The position numbers and the translations under genes were made by a program. 57,720 bases of DNA, taken from contig NZ_PZJX01000064.1 of the NCBI RefSeq assembly GCF_003034915.1, forward strand, positions 1-57,720. Direction: 5' to 3'. The notes beneath the pieces were generated by a model. That model made no database searches. It had not been told where the DNA came from and saw nothing but the letters and a program-made list of their open reading frames with translations. The first letter of the stretch is position 1. The number at the start of each line of letters is the position of its first letter. The stretch is from Mesorhizobium helmanticense. GTDB lineage: Bacteria; Pseudomonadota; Alphaproteobacteria; Rhizobiales; Rhizobiaceae. Below, one piece after another: positions 34,935-46,405 of the stretch.

Positions 34935-36302
34935 TCAGCCAATGGCGGTTTTTCGATAATCGGCCGTGTCTATCCCATGTCGTTTCAGCTTGTCGTAGAA
35001 GGTCTTGCGGGGAACTCCCAGGACTTCGATCGTGCGCCTCACGTCGCCGCCGCATTCCTGCAAGGCATCGCGGATGACAGTCGCCTCATAAAGGCTGACC
35101 TTCTCGGACAAGGGGAGGCTTGATACCGCTTGTTCCTTTCGACCTGATGCAATGGGCGTGCCTAGCCTTTCAAGTCCCAATGCAACGCGATCGGCGAAAT
35201 GCACGAGTTCACGGACATTGCCGGGCCAATTGTGGCTCACGAGGCGATCGCGCACGCCAGCGCTTATGTCCGGAACTGGCCTGCTGAAGCGTTTGGAGGC
35301 GCGTTCCAGGAAATGCCCAAAGAGCATCGGGATGTCTTCGCGCCTTTCGCGAAGCGGCGGGATGCGGAGCGTCACCACATTCAGCCGGAAATAAAGGTCT
35401 TCCCGGAAATCTCCGCGGGCGGCCGGATCGCCGAGATCGGCCTTGGTAGCCGACACGACACGAAGGTCGATGCTGCGGGTTTCGTTCGTGCCAAGCGGCG
35501 TGATCTGCCGGGTCTCAAGCACCCTCAGAAGCTTCACCTGGAGTGCTGGCGGCATCGACTCGATTTCGTCGAGGAAGAGCGTCCCTCCGTTCGAATGCTC
35601 GATGCGACCGGTCCTGCGCCTCTGCGCGCCAGTAAAGGCGCCTGCCTCGTGCCCGAAAAGTTCGCTATCGATGACGCTTTCGGGCAGCGCTCCACAATTC
35701 AGGGCAACGAAGGGCTTCGTGCGTCGTCTGCTCCAGCGGTGAAGCAGATCCGCGACCACCTCCTTGCCCGTGCCCGTCTCGCCTTCCACAAGGACATCCA
35801 CATCGGTATCGGCGATCTGGCGGAGAGTTTCGCGCAATCGAATCATGGTCGGTGCCTCCCCGATCAGCGGGATATCGCCCGCAGATCGGACAACCGCATC
35901 TCTAAGACGTCTGTTTTCCAGGACCAGGCGCCGTTTTTCCGAAGCGCGATGCAGCGTCACGAGAAGCCGGTCGTTCGCATATGGCTTCGAGATGAAATCG
36001 TAGGCGCCATCCTTGATGGCGGCAACGGCCAGCTCGACGTCGGCATGCCCGGTGATCAGGACAACCGGAATTTCCGGGTCGATCGCCTTCACTCGCTCGA
36101 AGAGCTGAAGTCCGTTCAGCCCGGGCATACGGATGTCACTCACGACAGGGCCATCGAAGTTCCCGTCGATTCTGGCGAGTGCGGCCTCGGCCGAACCGAA
36201 CACGCTCGGTGAGAACGAGGCAAGCTTCAGCATCTGCGTGGCTGCGCGAAGCACATCCTCGTCATCGTCGATAAAAATGACCGGTCCTGATTCAGCACTC
36301 AT
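34935..36302 (-). CDS. dctD: DctD, sigma-54-dependent response regulator
   Basis: A 455-residue NtrC-family regulator. The receiver domain has IDDDED and the phosphoacceptor D56 (VVSDIRMPG). The AAA+ domain has EGETGTGKE and the sigma-54 contact GAFTGA. The C-terminal helix-turn-helix is in IEVLGVPRKTFYDKLKRHG. It overlaps dctB by four bases. DctD activates dctA in response to dicarboxylates through DctB and RpoN. Confidence 0.93.
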   Translation of the reverse strand: MSAESGPVIFIDDDEDVLRAATQMLKLASFSPSVFGSAEAALARIDGNFDGPVVSDIRMPGLNGLQLFERVKAIDPEIPVVLITGHADVELAVAAIKDGAYDFISKPYANDRLLVTLHRASEKRRLVLENRRLRDAVVRSAGDIPLIGEAPTMIRLRETLRQIADTDVDVLVEGETGTGKEVVADLLHRWSRRRTKPFVALNCGALPESVIDSELFGHEAGAFTGAQRRRTGRIEHSNGGTLFLDEIESMPPALQVKLLRVLETRQITPLGTNETRSIDLRVVSATKADLGDPAARGDFREDLYFRLNVVTLRIPPLRERREDIPMLFGHFLERASKRFSRPVPDISAGVRDRLVSHNWPGNVRELVHFADRVALGLERLGTPIASGRKEQAVSSLPLSEKVSLYEATVIRDALQECGGDVRRTIEVLGVPRKTFYDKLKRHGIDTADYRKTAIG

Positions 36303-38164
36303 GCCGCTCGCCTCAGCTCGACCGTGAAGGAAGTCCCTCTCCCGTGGCCGGCATCATCATGCCGCAACGAGCCGCCGAGCTCACGTGCGATCTCTTGCGA
36401 AATGACCAGGCCAAGACCGAGACCCTTTTCCTTGTTAGTAACGAACGGCATGAAGAGGCTCCTGCGAATGTCGGGGGCAAGGCCGGGGCCGTTGTCCCGA
36501 AGGGAAATAGCGACCATTTCCCCGTTTTCGGCGAGCGCTATCTCGACGCGGGGCTCCGGTTGATCCTTCAGAGCGTCAAGCGCGTTCTGGAGAAGGTTGA
36601 CGAGTATCTGCTCCAGTCGCATGCGGCTTGCCATGACAATTGGAGACGGATCGATCCGCTTCCGTTCAATCGTCACCCCGGAATCGCGAATTCGGCCTGA
36701 AAGAAGCGACAGAGCGCCGTCGATCGCGTCGTCCGCCAGTATCGGTCCCATCGATCCGCTGGCGCGGCGGGAAAAGGACCTTAGCGTTTCAGTGATCGTG
36801 CCGATCCTGCCGGTCATGGCGACGATCGAGGTCAGATTCTCGGCGGTGTCTTGCGACCGGCCGATCCCTAGAAGACGCGCGGCATTTTCAGCATAGGTGC
36901 GGATTGCGGCGACCGGCTGGTTGATCTCGTGGGCGACCCCGGCCGTTATCTGTCCCAGGATTGACAAGCGGTTCGCCTGGGCGAGTTCGTCGCGCAGGCG
37001 GCGCACTCTTGCCACAGCGTTCTCTCGCTCGGCGATCTCACCGGCGAGCGCTTCGTTCGAGCGCTGGAGCTCCGCGGTGCGCAGTTCGACGCGATGCTCC
37101 AGTTCCGCATTCAGCAACACAAGCACTTCTTGCCGCTGCCGGGCCGCCCGCCGCCGTCGAACAATGATGAAAGCGACGAATCCAACGAGAACGAGGGCCA
37201 GCAGCGTTGTCACGCGGGCTGTCATGACCGCCGAGGAGATCTCGGTGTCGGCGGGGATGAGCAACGACATGCGCCAGCCCGGAACTGCTTTGCCGAGATC
37301 CTGCGAAACCGCAACGAAACCGGCTGATCGACTCTCAGGAGTTGCGGTGACCAGGTTGTCGCCGCGGCGGGAAAGCGGCACCGGCTCGAAAGTCGCGCCC
37401 GGTAGCTGCAGACGATCGCGAGCGGTTTGCTTCTCCTTTGCGGAAAGCGGTGAGAGAGCGCCAAAACGCCATTGGGGCACGCTCGTGGCAAGAACCACGC
37501 CTCGCTCATCGGTCGTGAAGACCACGAAGCCGCTCTCCAGCCAGCGCGACTCGACGCGATCGAGCTCCATCTTCACCACAACCACACCGAGCGGCCCCTC
37601 CGGCCCATCGACCCGGCTCGACAGATAGAGCCCCGGCCGTGCGCTAACCGTGCCGAGCGCATATTGCATAGCCGCGCCATCCGCGATCGCCTCGGTGAAG
37701 TAGTGGCGAAAGCGGTAATCGCTGCCGACGAAACTGGTCGGCTCGCCGGCGTTGCTCGCAGCAACCGCTACGCCCTCAGGATTTATGATGTAGAGTATAG
37801 AAGAGCCGGCGTCGCGCGCGATGGCGCGAAGCTTCTCATCAAGCGCGGCTTCGTTGGCAGTGCTCGGACTGCGAAGCATCTCCTGAACGGCACCGTCGCG
37901 TGCCAGAACCAGCGGAATCATTCGCTGCTTCTCGATCTCTCCTTTCAAACTGTCGGCCGCAAGCGGGAACGCGGCAAGAGCACGGTCGCGTAGGGCATAC
38001 TCTGCTCTGGTGCCGGCGATGCGTCCCGTTGCAAAGACGACGAAACAGAGCGCCGCACCAAGAATTGCAAGCAAAACCACAAGCCAGAGAGATCGACCGC
38101 CGGATCTACCAGGGAAGACCAATGGCGCGCGCTGGAAGGCGCCCATGTCTTCTTCTTCTGCCAT
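36299..38164 (-). CDS. dctB: DctB, C4-dicarboxylate sensor kinase
   Basis: About 621 residues, the family length. A first membrane helix (LWLVVLLAILGAALCFVVFA) and a second near residue 330 (LLALVLVGFVAFIIV) enclose a periplasmic sensing domain. The kinase has the H-box GVAHEINQPVAAIRTYAENA and the ATP-binding DNGPGL and GLGLGL boxes. Starts at 38185, 38164 or 38146 are possible; none has a strong ribosome site. It is divergent from dctA, with 256 bp between them. Confidence 0.92.
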   Translation of the reverse strand: MAEEEDMGAFQRAPLVFPGRSGGRSLWLVVLLAILGAALCFVVFATGRIAGTRAEYALRDRALAAFPLAADSLKGEIEKQRMIPLVLARDGAVQEMLRSPSTANEAALDEKLRAIARDAGSSILYIINPEGVAVAASNAGEPTSFVGSDYRFRHYFTEAIADGAAMQYALGTVSARPGLYLSSRVDGPEGPLGVVVVKMELDRVESRWLESGFVVFTTDERGVVLATSVPQWRFGALSPLSAKEKQTARDRLQLPGATFEPVPLSRRGDNLVTATPESRSAGFVAVSQDLGKAVPGWRMSLLIPADTEISSAVMTARVTTLLALVLVGFVAFIIVRRRRAARQRQEVLVLLNAELEHRVELRTAELQRSNEALAGEIAERENAVARVRRLRDELAQANRLSILGQITAGVAHEINQPVAAIRTYAENAARLLGIGRSQDTAENLTSIVAMTGRIGTITETLRSFSRRASGSMGPILADDAIDGALSLLSGRIRDSGVTIERKRIDPSPIVMASRMRLEQILVNLLQNALDALKDQPEPRVEIALAENGEMVAISLRDNGPGLAPDIRRSLFMPFVTNKEKGLGLGLVISQEIARELGGSLRHDDAGHGRGTSFTVELRRAA

Positions 38165-38229
38165 CGCATTCTTCAAACCGATCATTGACGAACCATAGTG
38201 CGGGATTCCGCCAGAAGGGAAGGCGATCC

Positions 38230-38245
38230 GTGCGGAAAACCGCAC
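38230..38245 (+). promoter_or_regulatory. Likely DctD-binding inverted repeat
   Basis: GTGCGG-AAAA-CCGCAC is a perfect inverted repeat 65 bp upstream of the dctA -24 element. The position and sequence fit DctD upstream sites; the assignment is by context. Confidence 0.65.
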
Positions 38246-38309
38246 AATCTTGCTGCGCGATTTGTTGAAGAGACCTGAGGCTCCGGCGATTTCCGCGCTC
38301 TCTTGGCTT

Positions 38310-38323
38310 GGCACGGCTATTGC
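38310..38323 (+). promoter_or_regulatory. Sigma-54 promoter of dctA
   Basis: CTTGGCACGGCTATTGCGG: GG at 38310-38311, ten bases, GC at 38322-38323, 98 bp upstream of the dctA start. It is a near-perfect RpoN site. Confidence 0.9.
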
Positions 38324-38420
38324 GGTCAACAACGCAGCAGCGTTCGACCGGGGCGCCGCGATGGGAGAAGCCGCGGGGAGGAACAGCCCGCCCCAAACCG
38401 GTCAGGGAGAGAAAACTTAC

Positions 38421-39854
38421 ATGTTGACCCCACTGGCTCCAAGCGTAAAGCGCGCACCCCGCAAGACCCTTTTTGGCAAGCCTTACGTGCAGGTGCTTGT
38501 CGCAATCCTCCTCGGAGTTGCGGTTGGCCATTTTTATCCGCAAATCGGAGAAAACCTGAAGCCGCTCGGCGATGCCTTCATCAAGCTCGTCAAGATGATC
38601 ATCGCGCCCGTTATCTTTCTGACCGTGTCGACTGGCATTGCCGGCATGAGCGATCTTCAGAAGGTCGGCCGTGTTGCCGGCAAGGCGATGCTCTATTTCA
38701 TCACCTTCTCGACGCTCGCGCTTATCGTCGGCCTCATCGTCGGCAATATCGTTCAGCCTGGCGCCGGCCTCAACATCGATCTGACCTCGCTCGACGTGCA
38801 AGCCGTCAATGGCTATGCCTCAAAGGCCCATGAGCAGTCCGTGACCGGCTTCCTGATGAACATGATCCCGACCACGATTGTCGGCGCCTTTGTGGAAGGC
38901 GACATTCTACAGGTGTTGTTCTTCTCCGTCCTCTTCGGCATCGCGCTGGCGATGGTCGGAGAATCGGGCAAATCGGTTCTTTCCTTCCTTCAGGACCTCA
39001 CTGCACCCGTTTTCAAATTGGTCGGCATCCTGATGAAAGTTGCGCCGATCGGCGCTTTCGGAGCAATGGCCTTCACGATTGGCAAATATGGCATCGGTTC
39101 GGTAGCCAACCTTGCGATGCTGGTCGGGACCTTCTATCTCACGGCCTTCCTCTTCGTATTCGGGGTTCTCGGTGCAGTCTGTCGTTACAATGGCTTCTCG
39201 ATCTTTTCTCTTATCCGCTACATAAAGGAAGAGCTGCTGCTGGTCCTCGGAACGTCCTCCTCCGAGGCTGCGCTGCCCTCTCTCATGGAGAAAATGGAAA
39301 AGGCCGGCGCCAAGCGCTCGGTCGTGGGCCTGGTTATCCCGACCGGATATTCCTTCAATCTGGATGGCACCAATATCTACATGACCCTCGCGGCCCTTTT
39401 CATCGCGCAGGCGACGAATACGGATTTGTCAGTTGGCGATCAGGTCCTGCTGCTGCTCGTCGCGATGCTTTCCTCCAAGGGTGCAGCAGGTGTCACAGGT
39501 GCCGGCTTCGTCACGTTGGCCGCTACGCTCTCCGTAGTGCCGGCAGTTCCCGTTGCTGGAATGGCGCTGATCCTTGGCGTCGATCGCTTCATGTCGGAAT
39601 GCAGGGCACTGACGAATTTGGTCGGTAACGCGGTGGCATCGCTCGTCGTCGCCCGCTGGGAAGGCGAACTGGATCAGGCGCAATTGAAAGCTGCATTCTG
39701 CGGCCACCAGCCTGCCGAGACATCAACTGGCCAGGCACTGACAACGCCCGCGCCGAGCAACTCGGCAGCATCGCTGCCGGTTGAATCGCCTGGCTGGTCC
39801 CAAACGCCGGACGATCGGGCCGCGGGTTCCAAACAAACTCTCGCGGGCCGATGA
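38421..39854 (+). CDS. dctA: C4-dicarboxylate transporter DctA
   Basis: A 477-residue DAACS-family cation symporter for succinate, fumarate and malate, the main bacteroid carbon source. Typical blocks are LGVAVGHFYPQIGENLKPLGDAF, MIIAPVIFLTVSTGIAG, the serine-rich hairpin LGTSSSEAALPSLM and GYSFNLDGTNIYMTLAALF. About 40 polar C-terminal residues go beyond the usual end. The start at 38421 gives the known N-terminus. It is controlled by DctB/DctD from the divergent genes. Confidence 0.95.
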   Translation: MLTPLAPSVKRAPRKTLFGKPYVQVLVAILLGVAVGHFYPQIGENLKPLGDAFIKLVKMIIAPVIFLTVSTGIAGMSDLQKVGRVAGKAMLYFITFSTLALIVGLIVGNIVQPGAGLNIDLTSLDVQAVNGYASKAHEQSVTGFLMNMIPTTIVGAFVEGDILQVLFFSVLFGIALAMVGESGKSVLSFLQDLTAPVFKLVGILMKVAPIGAFGAMAFTIGKYGIGSVANLAMLVGTFYLTAFLFVFGVLGAVCRYNGFSIFSLIRYIKEELLLVLGTSSSEAALPSLMEKMEKAGAKRSVVGLVIPTGYSFNLDGTNIYMTLAALFIAQATNTDLSVGDQVLLLLVAMLSSKGAAGVTGAGFVTLAATLSVVPAVPVAGMALILGVDRFMSECRALTNLVGNAVASLVVARWEGELDQAQLKAAFCGHQPAETSTGQALTTPAPSNSAASLPVESPGWSQTPDDRAAGSKQTLAGR

Positions 39855-40172
39855 AATCAAGAATCCCGAAATGCAGTGGGTGCAAAATCATCTGTGCCTT
39901 GCGAAGGTCTTGCACCGGTCACGACACACAAGCCATCGATGATGCGCTTAATGCCTCCGAAGTTTGCGACGGTTCGTGGAACCGGGCGCGGAGCTCGATC
40001 GGAGCCGTCGGCACGGCTGAACAATTCGCCCACGCTCTACGTTTCGGCTTCTACCTCGCACCACGCCACGACAAGAATTCGGTAGCGAACAGGATCAATG
40101 CAGGAATGACAGATTTTACTGAATCGACCTTTGCCGGATTTCTTCTTGATGTCGTTTAATCAGACTCGAACA
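39855..40172. other. Intergenic stretch between dctA and fixV
   Basis: No gene seen. An inverted repeat, GGTGCAA (39879-39885) with TTGCACC (39910-39916), lies shortly after dctA and could be part of a transcript end, but there is no clear T run. Confidence 0.4.
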
Positions 40173-41204
40173 ATGGCGAAGCGACCCATAATTGCTGATA
40201 TCGCCCGGGAAGCCGGGGTTAGTGTTGCCACCGTTGACCGAGTTCTGAATGCCCGTCATCCGGTGCGGAAGGAGACTGCGCAGCGGGTCTTAGCGGCGGC
40301 ACAGGCCATCGGATATCACGCCGCAGGTCTTATCAAGCAGCGCCTGCAGCCGGACCTGCCGCAATATCGGCTTGGCTTCATCTTGAGAAAACCGACTCAC
40401 CACTTCTACCAGGGCTTCGCGCGTGAGGTCGAAGCGGCGGTCAACGCGGCGAAGTGCTTCCATGGCACTTCGCTCATCGAATTCGCGCCGTCGCACCTGC
40501 CGTGCGACCTTGTTCCACTGCTCAAGGAATTCGGCGCGCGCTGTCACGCGATCGCCATGGTGGCGCCGGACCATCCGGCTATCACGGCAGCCGTCCAAGA
40601 ACTCAAGGCAAAAGGCATCCCCGTTTTCTCGCTGCTTTCCGATTTCGCCGAAGGTGTTCGTGAGGGTTATATCGGCCTCGACAACCGCAAGGTCGGGCGG
40701 ACGACAGCGTGGATGCTTTCAAAGGTCGCAAGACGGCCGGGCAAGGTGGCGGTTTTTGTCGGCAGCCACCGTTTTCAGGGGCAGGAGCTGCGGGAGGTCG
40801 GCTTTCGCTCCTATTTCCGTGAGAATGCACCGGCATTCGAGCTGCTCGATCCGCTCGTGAACCTTGAGGCACGGCAGATCACCTACGAGGCCACGCTGGA
40901 TCTCATGCAACGGGAACCCGAACTCACCGGCTTCTATGTGGCCGGCGGAGGTATGGAGGGAGCGATCTCCGCGCTCCGTGAAGAAGGCGAAAGCCGGGGT
41001 CTCGTCGCGATCGTTAACGAGATCACGCCGGAGTCACGGGCTGCACTCGCAAATGGCATGATCACGATGTCGGTCGCCACGCCCCAGCGCCTGCTTTGCC
41101 AGGAACTGATGACGCTGATGGCCCAGGCCATCAAGGTCGGCACTTCGGAGACGCTTGGGCAGACTTTTCTGCCGTTTGAGATCTATCTGCCGGAAAACAC
41201 CTGA
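40173..41204 (+). CDS. fixV: LacI/GalR-family regulator FixV
   Basis: A 343-residue LacI-family regulator. The N-terminal helix-turn-helix is IADIAREAGVSVATVDRVLN, followed by a periplasmic-binding-protein-like sugar domain. The start at 40173 (MAKRP) is chosen for the family N-terminus; an ATG at 40149 is possible. Its position just upstream of nifA2 matches FixV of M. loti R7A, reported to activate nifA2, perhaps in response to an inositol derivative. An isomerase pseudogene of inositol type lies between the two genes here. Confidence 0.88.
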   Translation: MAKRPIIADIAREAGVSVATVDRVLNARHPVRKETAQRVLAAAQAIGYHAAGLIKQRLQPDLPQYRLGFILRKPTHHFYQGFAREVEAAVNAAKCFHGTSLIEFAPSHLPCDLVPLLKEFGARCHAIAMVAPDHPAITAAVQELKAKGIPVFSLLSDFAEGVREGYIGLDNRKVGRTTAWMLSKVARRPGKVAVFVGSHRFQGQELREVGFRSYFRENAPAFELLDPLVNLEARQITYEATLDLMQREPELTGFYVAGGGMEGAISALREEGESRGLVAIVNEITPESRAALANGMITMSVATPQRLLCQELMTLMAQAIKVGTSETLGQTFLPFEIYLPENT

Positions 41205-41236
41205 AAAACTGATAAAATACTATCATGAGAGCCTAA

Positions 41237-41259
41237 TTTCCTTTCATTCATGAAAGAAA
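41237..41259 (+). promoter_or_regulatory. Candidate FixV operator
   Basis: An imperfect palindrome, TTTCCTTTCAT and ATGAAAGAAAA around a short centre, lies 33 bp after the fixV stop. Eleven-base arms with one mismatch are typical of LacI-family operators. It would control the nifA2 transcript; this is inference. Confidence 0.45.
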
Positions 41260-41385
41260 AGCAGCGGGAGTTTGATTGACTCACCTGCCTCATTCCGGTC
41301 TCGTTTAACAACGAATGATTGCTGCGCGGCGGAAGCCAGTCAGCCAAGAACGACGACCCGCACTTCATGAAGAGAGAGGAAAGCC

Positions 41386-41738
41386 ATGCGTCAAGCATCG
41401 CTCCGCTTTGCGATCGACCGCATGACGCCGCCCCATCTTGCCAGGGCCGCACTTGCTCGCGGCCCGGGCCTGACTGGCATCGACATTAGCTATCATCTCG
41501 ATGGCAATTTCATTGCGCGCGAAAAGCCGGCTGCAGACGCCCGTCTTGCTGACGGATCAATCGTCACGACTATCTTCATCAACGCCTTTTCGTGTTTCAA
41601 TGAATCCCCGCGTGCAAGGGCGAGGCGAGCAAACTCGTCGATTGTGCAGCGGCCTGCGGAGCGAAGACGCCGACGAATGCGATTCGCCAAGGACATCCAC
41701 GCGCGCACTTGCCTCGGGCAGCGATTTCATGGCGCGAG
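41386..41738 (+). pseudogene. TIM-barrel isomerase remnant (inositol catabolism type)
   Basis: The frame starts ASLRFAIDRMTPPHLA, continues through GIDISYHLDGNF and TIFINAFSCFNES, and after a frameshift near 41612 carries on as KGEASKLVDCAAACGAKTPT. This fits the start of the sugar-phosphate isomerase/epimerase family that includes IolE and IolI. The C-terminal two thirds are missing. It sits between fixV and nifA2. Confidence 0.55.
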
Positions 41739-41819
41739 ATGGATGATCACATGCACGATACTCGCAACTCCGAGCAAAGTGCCAGGCAGATCTCGTCACG
41801 CCGCATATCGCTTCCAAAA

Positions 41820-43548
<1,729 letters not shown>

Positions 43549-43562
<14 letters not shown>

Positions 43563-44364
43563 ACCGGATGTCGACCTTCAGTATGTCGGGCCGCGACATA
43601 GCGAGCGAGGCGAATAGTTGGGACAAATCAAGCGTGCGTTGGTTCGGCTCGGACCTCCGTCGGTGAGGCGGTGCAGCCCTCCTCTCGGCGCCGGCCCGTA
43701 ATTCGAGATATTCAACGTCTCTGTAGCCGGTGGCAAGGATCGCGTCGCCTCGGCGAATACAGCTTCGCATGGCTGCCAACCTCTCGGCCGCTCCAAGAGA
43801 ATTTCGCTTTGGCGCCGCCATGCGCTGTGCTGTGCGGCCGACAGCCTGACAGTTGCGCGACGACATCACCAAGCCATCGGCTTCGCGCCTTGTCTGAAAG
43901 GCGATGATCCCGATCGGTATGTCGAGGTCGCGGGCAAGCCGGGGCACTTGCAACTGCTGAAAATCCTTCTCGCCGAAGAAGGCGGACGGCGCCGTCTGGA
44001 GAAAGAGCTTCGTCACCAATCTCCCCCACGCCGTCGAAATGGCTTGGGCTGCGCCGCACAGGCCGCCCGCTCACCCCTCTCACCGAGATCGCGGTGGCAA
44101 CCACTCCAGATACATCTCTCTTGCATCCGGCGCGTAAAGCATCTGGCGCCGAGCGGCGCCAGCTGGCGGCGTCCTCATGCTCCGTGCGTAGGTGGGCGGC
44201 AAGATCACCCGGTCGGCGCGCTGATGTGCGGCGCGCACCAAGCTGAGATGGCCTTCATGCAAGGGCGCCTTGGTTGACACGACCGCGACCTTCATGCCCT
44301 GCCTGCGCCATGCCGCCACGGATTTGCGCGACTCGGTGGCGGTCCGGACGATCGGTGTACTCAT
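43549..44364 (-). pseudogene. panC: panC (pantothenate synthetase) pseudogene
   Basis: The ATG at 44364 overlaps the panB stop by four bases, as in intact panBC. The HxGH region (PLHEGHLSLVRAA) and FAPDAREMY-like block are recognisable, but the middle is broken by frameshifts. The C-terminal part returns in another frame (SAFFGEKDFQQLQV, READGLVMSSRN). Active pantothenate synthetase cannot be made from it. Confidence 0.85.
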
Positions 44365-45206
44365 GTCGCTTCTCCTCCGGTGATGGCTTTCAGTTCATCG
44401 CCGAAGACATGTTCGGCCGCCGGAAACCGGCGCTCCTTCACGTCGCACGCGTAGGCCTCGATCGCTGCCGAAGCGGCCTCTCCCAGTTCGACATAGCGCT
44501 TGACGAATTTCGGGCGGAAGTCGCCGAACAGGCCAAGCATGTCGTCGACGACCAGGATCTGCCCGTCGCAGGCCGCCGAGGCGCCGATGCCGATCGTCGG
44601 GATTGGGATTTCCTCGGTGATGCGGCGGGCGAGCGGTTCGGGCACTTTTTCCAGCACGACGGAAAAGGCGCCAGCCTCGCTGACCGCAAGAGCATCGCGC
44701 CAAATGCGGTCGGCATCCTCGCCCCTGCCCTGCACGCGATATCCGCCAAACACGTTGACCGCCTGCGGCGTCAGGCCGACATGCGCCATGACCGGGATTC
44801 CGCGCGCTGTGAGGAAGCGGATCGTCTCGGCGATCGTCGCGCCGCCCTCGAGCTTGACCGCAGCGCATCCGGTCTCCGCCATAAGGCGCGCGGAATTGCG
44901 GAAGGCCTGCTCTAGGCTTTCCTCGTACGAGCCGAACGGCATGTCGACGACCAGGAGCGCCCGCTCCATTCCCCGCCGAACCGCCTTGGCGTGCATGATC
45001 ATCATATCGAGCGTGACACTGAGCGTGGAGGGAAGGCCGTGGAGAACCATGCCGACGCTGTCGCCGACAAGAACGATGTCGCAGTGGCCGTCAACCAACC
45101 TTGCGACCGGCGTGGTGTAGGCCGTCAGGCAGACCAGCGGCGTGCTGCCCTTTCGCGCACGGATGTTCGGCGGCGTGATCGCCTTGACGACACCAACGGC
45201 GCTCAA
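44361..45206 (-). CDS. panB: Ketopantoate hydroxymethyltransferase PanB
   Basis: A 281-residue PanB, which makes ketopantoate for pantothenate and CoA. Family blocks are CLTAYTTPVARLVD, VLVGDSVGMVLHG, KLEGG, PVMAHVGLTPQ and IPTIGIGASAACDGQ. The start is uncertain: TTG at 45206 has a GAGGAG site, while GTG at 45233 has none. The downstream partner panC is broken. Confidence 0.92.
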   Translation of the reverse strand: MSAVGVVKAITPPNIRARKGSTPLVCLTAYTTPVARLVDGHCDIVLVGDSVGMVLHGLPSTLSVTLDMMIMHAKAVRRGMERALLVVDMPFGSYEESLEQAFRNSARLMAETGCAAVKLEGGATIAETIRFLTARGIPVMAHVGLTPQAVNVFGGYRVQGRGEDADRIWRDALAVSEAGAFSVVLEKVPEPLARRITEEIPIPTIGIGASAACDGQILVVDDMLGLFGDFRPKFVKRYVELGEAASAAIEAYACDVKERRFPAAEHVFGDELKAITGGEAT

Positions 45207-45337
45207 TCCACGTCTCTCCTCACCCAGCGTCACCCACGGCCAGTGTCGCGTTTGGCATATTTTTGTCGAGGTGCGAAGAGGTAAAATCGCCAGAGCGCGT
45301 GGTGTTGACGCGACGAGTGGTATGATAAAGAACAGAA

Positions 45338-45351
45338 CTAAATCGGTTTAG
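45338..45351. promoter_or_regulatory. Possible operator between panB and nadQ
   Basis: CTAAATCGGTTTAG is an inverted repeat 34 bp before the nadQ start, in the divergent panB/nadQ region. It may bind a regulator; no family is assigned. Confidence 0.3.
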
Positions 45352-45384
45352 ACAGGCGGAGCTCTGCCAAGTAGGTCAGGAACT

Positions 45385-46341
45385 ATGGATCAGGCAAAGG
45401 GACCAAGGAAAGGCAGAGTCATAGGCAAGACCAACGACGTCAACGCGGACCTCATCGCAGTCGTCGTTGCCGTGAACGACGCTGGACCTTGTGTTCTAAC
45501 CATCGAAGAGGGGGCCGCCCTTCCCTCGGGCCCGTTTGAGCTCGCTCATCGTTCGCTCCAATCGGGCCTCCGAGCATGGGTGGAACTGCAGACCGGTCAG
45601 CCTCTCGGTTATATCGAGCAGCTCTACACCTTCGCCGATCGCGATCGGATCGGCGCCAACGAGCGCGTGATCTCGATCAGCTATCTCGCACTCACCCGCG
45701 AAGAAGATGCGGGCGCCTCGGGCAGGCGCAGCTGGGCCAGCTGGTACGACTATTTCCCCTGGGAGGATCATCGCTCCGGCAGGCCCCCGATGCTGGAAGA
45801 ATTGTGGCCGCGCCTTATCGAATGGGCGGACGGCGCGGATGACGCCGCGACGCGCTTCGATCGCCGGCGGCGAGCGGCGGTCGCCTTTGGCTTGGACGAC
45901 CGGGCATGGAACGAAGAGCTCACGCTGCAGCGCTACGAGCTGCTGTATGAAGCCGCCCTGGTGGAGGAAGCAAAACGCGGCGGAGATTCGGCCATCCTCG
46001 CTCCGGTGCCGGGCAGATCGATGAGCGCCGATCATCGCCGCATTCTGGCAACGGCTATTGCGCGGCTGCGCTCCAAGATCAAATACCGGCCTGTTGTGTT
46101 CGAACTGATGCCGCCGCTCTTCACGCTCTTACAGCTACAACGAACCGTGGAGGCGCTCTCCGGCAGGCTTATCAACAAGCCGAACTTTCGACGGCTCATA
46201 GAGCAGCAGGAGCTGGTTGAGAAGACCGGGGCGACGACCGCCGAGACCGGCGGCCGGCCGGCGCAGCTCTACCGCTTCCACCATGCCATTCTAGACGAGA
46301 GGCCTGTGGCCGGCACAAAATTGCCGCTCGCACGGGCTTGA
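45385..46341 (+). CDS. nadQ: NAD biosynthesis regulator NadQ (NrtR-type)
   Basis: A 318-residue protein with an N-terminal Nudix-like domain lacking a full Nudix box (LIAVVVAVND, YIEQLYTFADRDRI) and a C-terminal winged helix (LQLQRTVEALSGRLINKPNFRR). This is the NrtR/NadQ layout. NadQ represses nadABC in alphaproteobacteria, sensing a nicotinamide nucleotide. A large palindrome lies between nadQ and nadA. The start is ATG at 45385. Confidence 0.85.
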   Translation: MDQAKGPRKGRVIGKTNDVNADLIAVVVAVNDAGPCVLTIEEGAALPSGPFELAHRSLQSGLRAWVELQTGQPLGYIEQLYTFADRDRIGANERVISISYLALTREEDAGASGRRSWASWYDYFPWEDHRSGRPPMLEELWPRLIEWADGADDAATRFDRRRRAAVAFGLDDRAWNEELTLQRYELLYEAALVEEAKRGGDSAILAPVPGRSMSADHRRILATAIARLRSKIKYRPVVFELMPPLFTLLQLQRTVEALSGRLINKPNFRRLIEQQELVEKTGATTAETGGRPAQLYRFHHAILDERPVAGTKLPLARA

Positions 46342-46347
46342 CACCAC

Positions 46348-46394
46348 TTATAGTCACAACGATTATATAGGCCTTATAATCGCGTTGACTATAA
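46348..46394 (+). promoter_or_regulatory. NadQ operator upstream of nadABC
   Basis: Two 20-base arms, TTATAGTCACAACGATTATA (46348-46367) and TATAATCGCGTTGACTATAA (46375-46394), are inverted repeats with about 17 of 20 positions matching. They end 11 bp before the nadA ATG, where a repressor would block transcription. Confidence 0.75.
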
Positions 46395-46405
46395 CTGGAG
46401 GCTCG

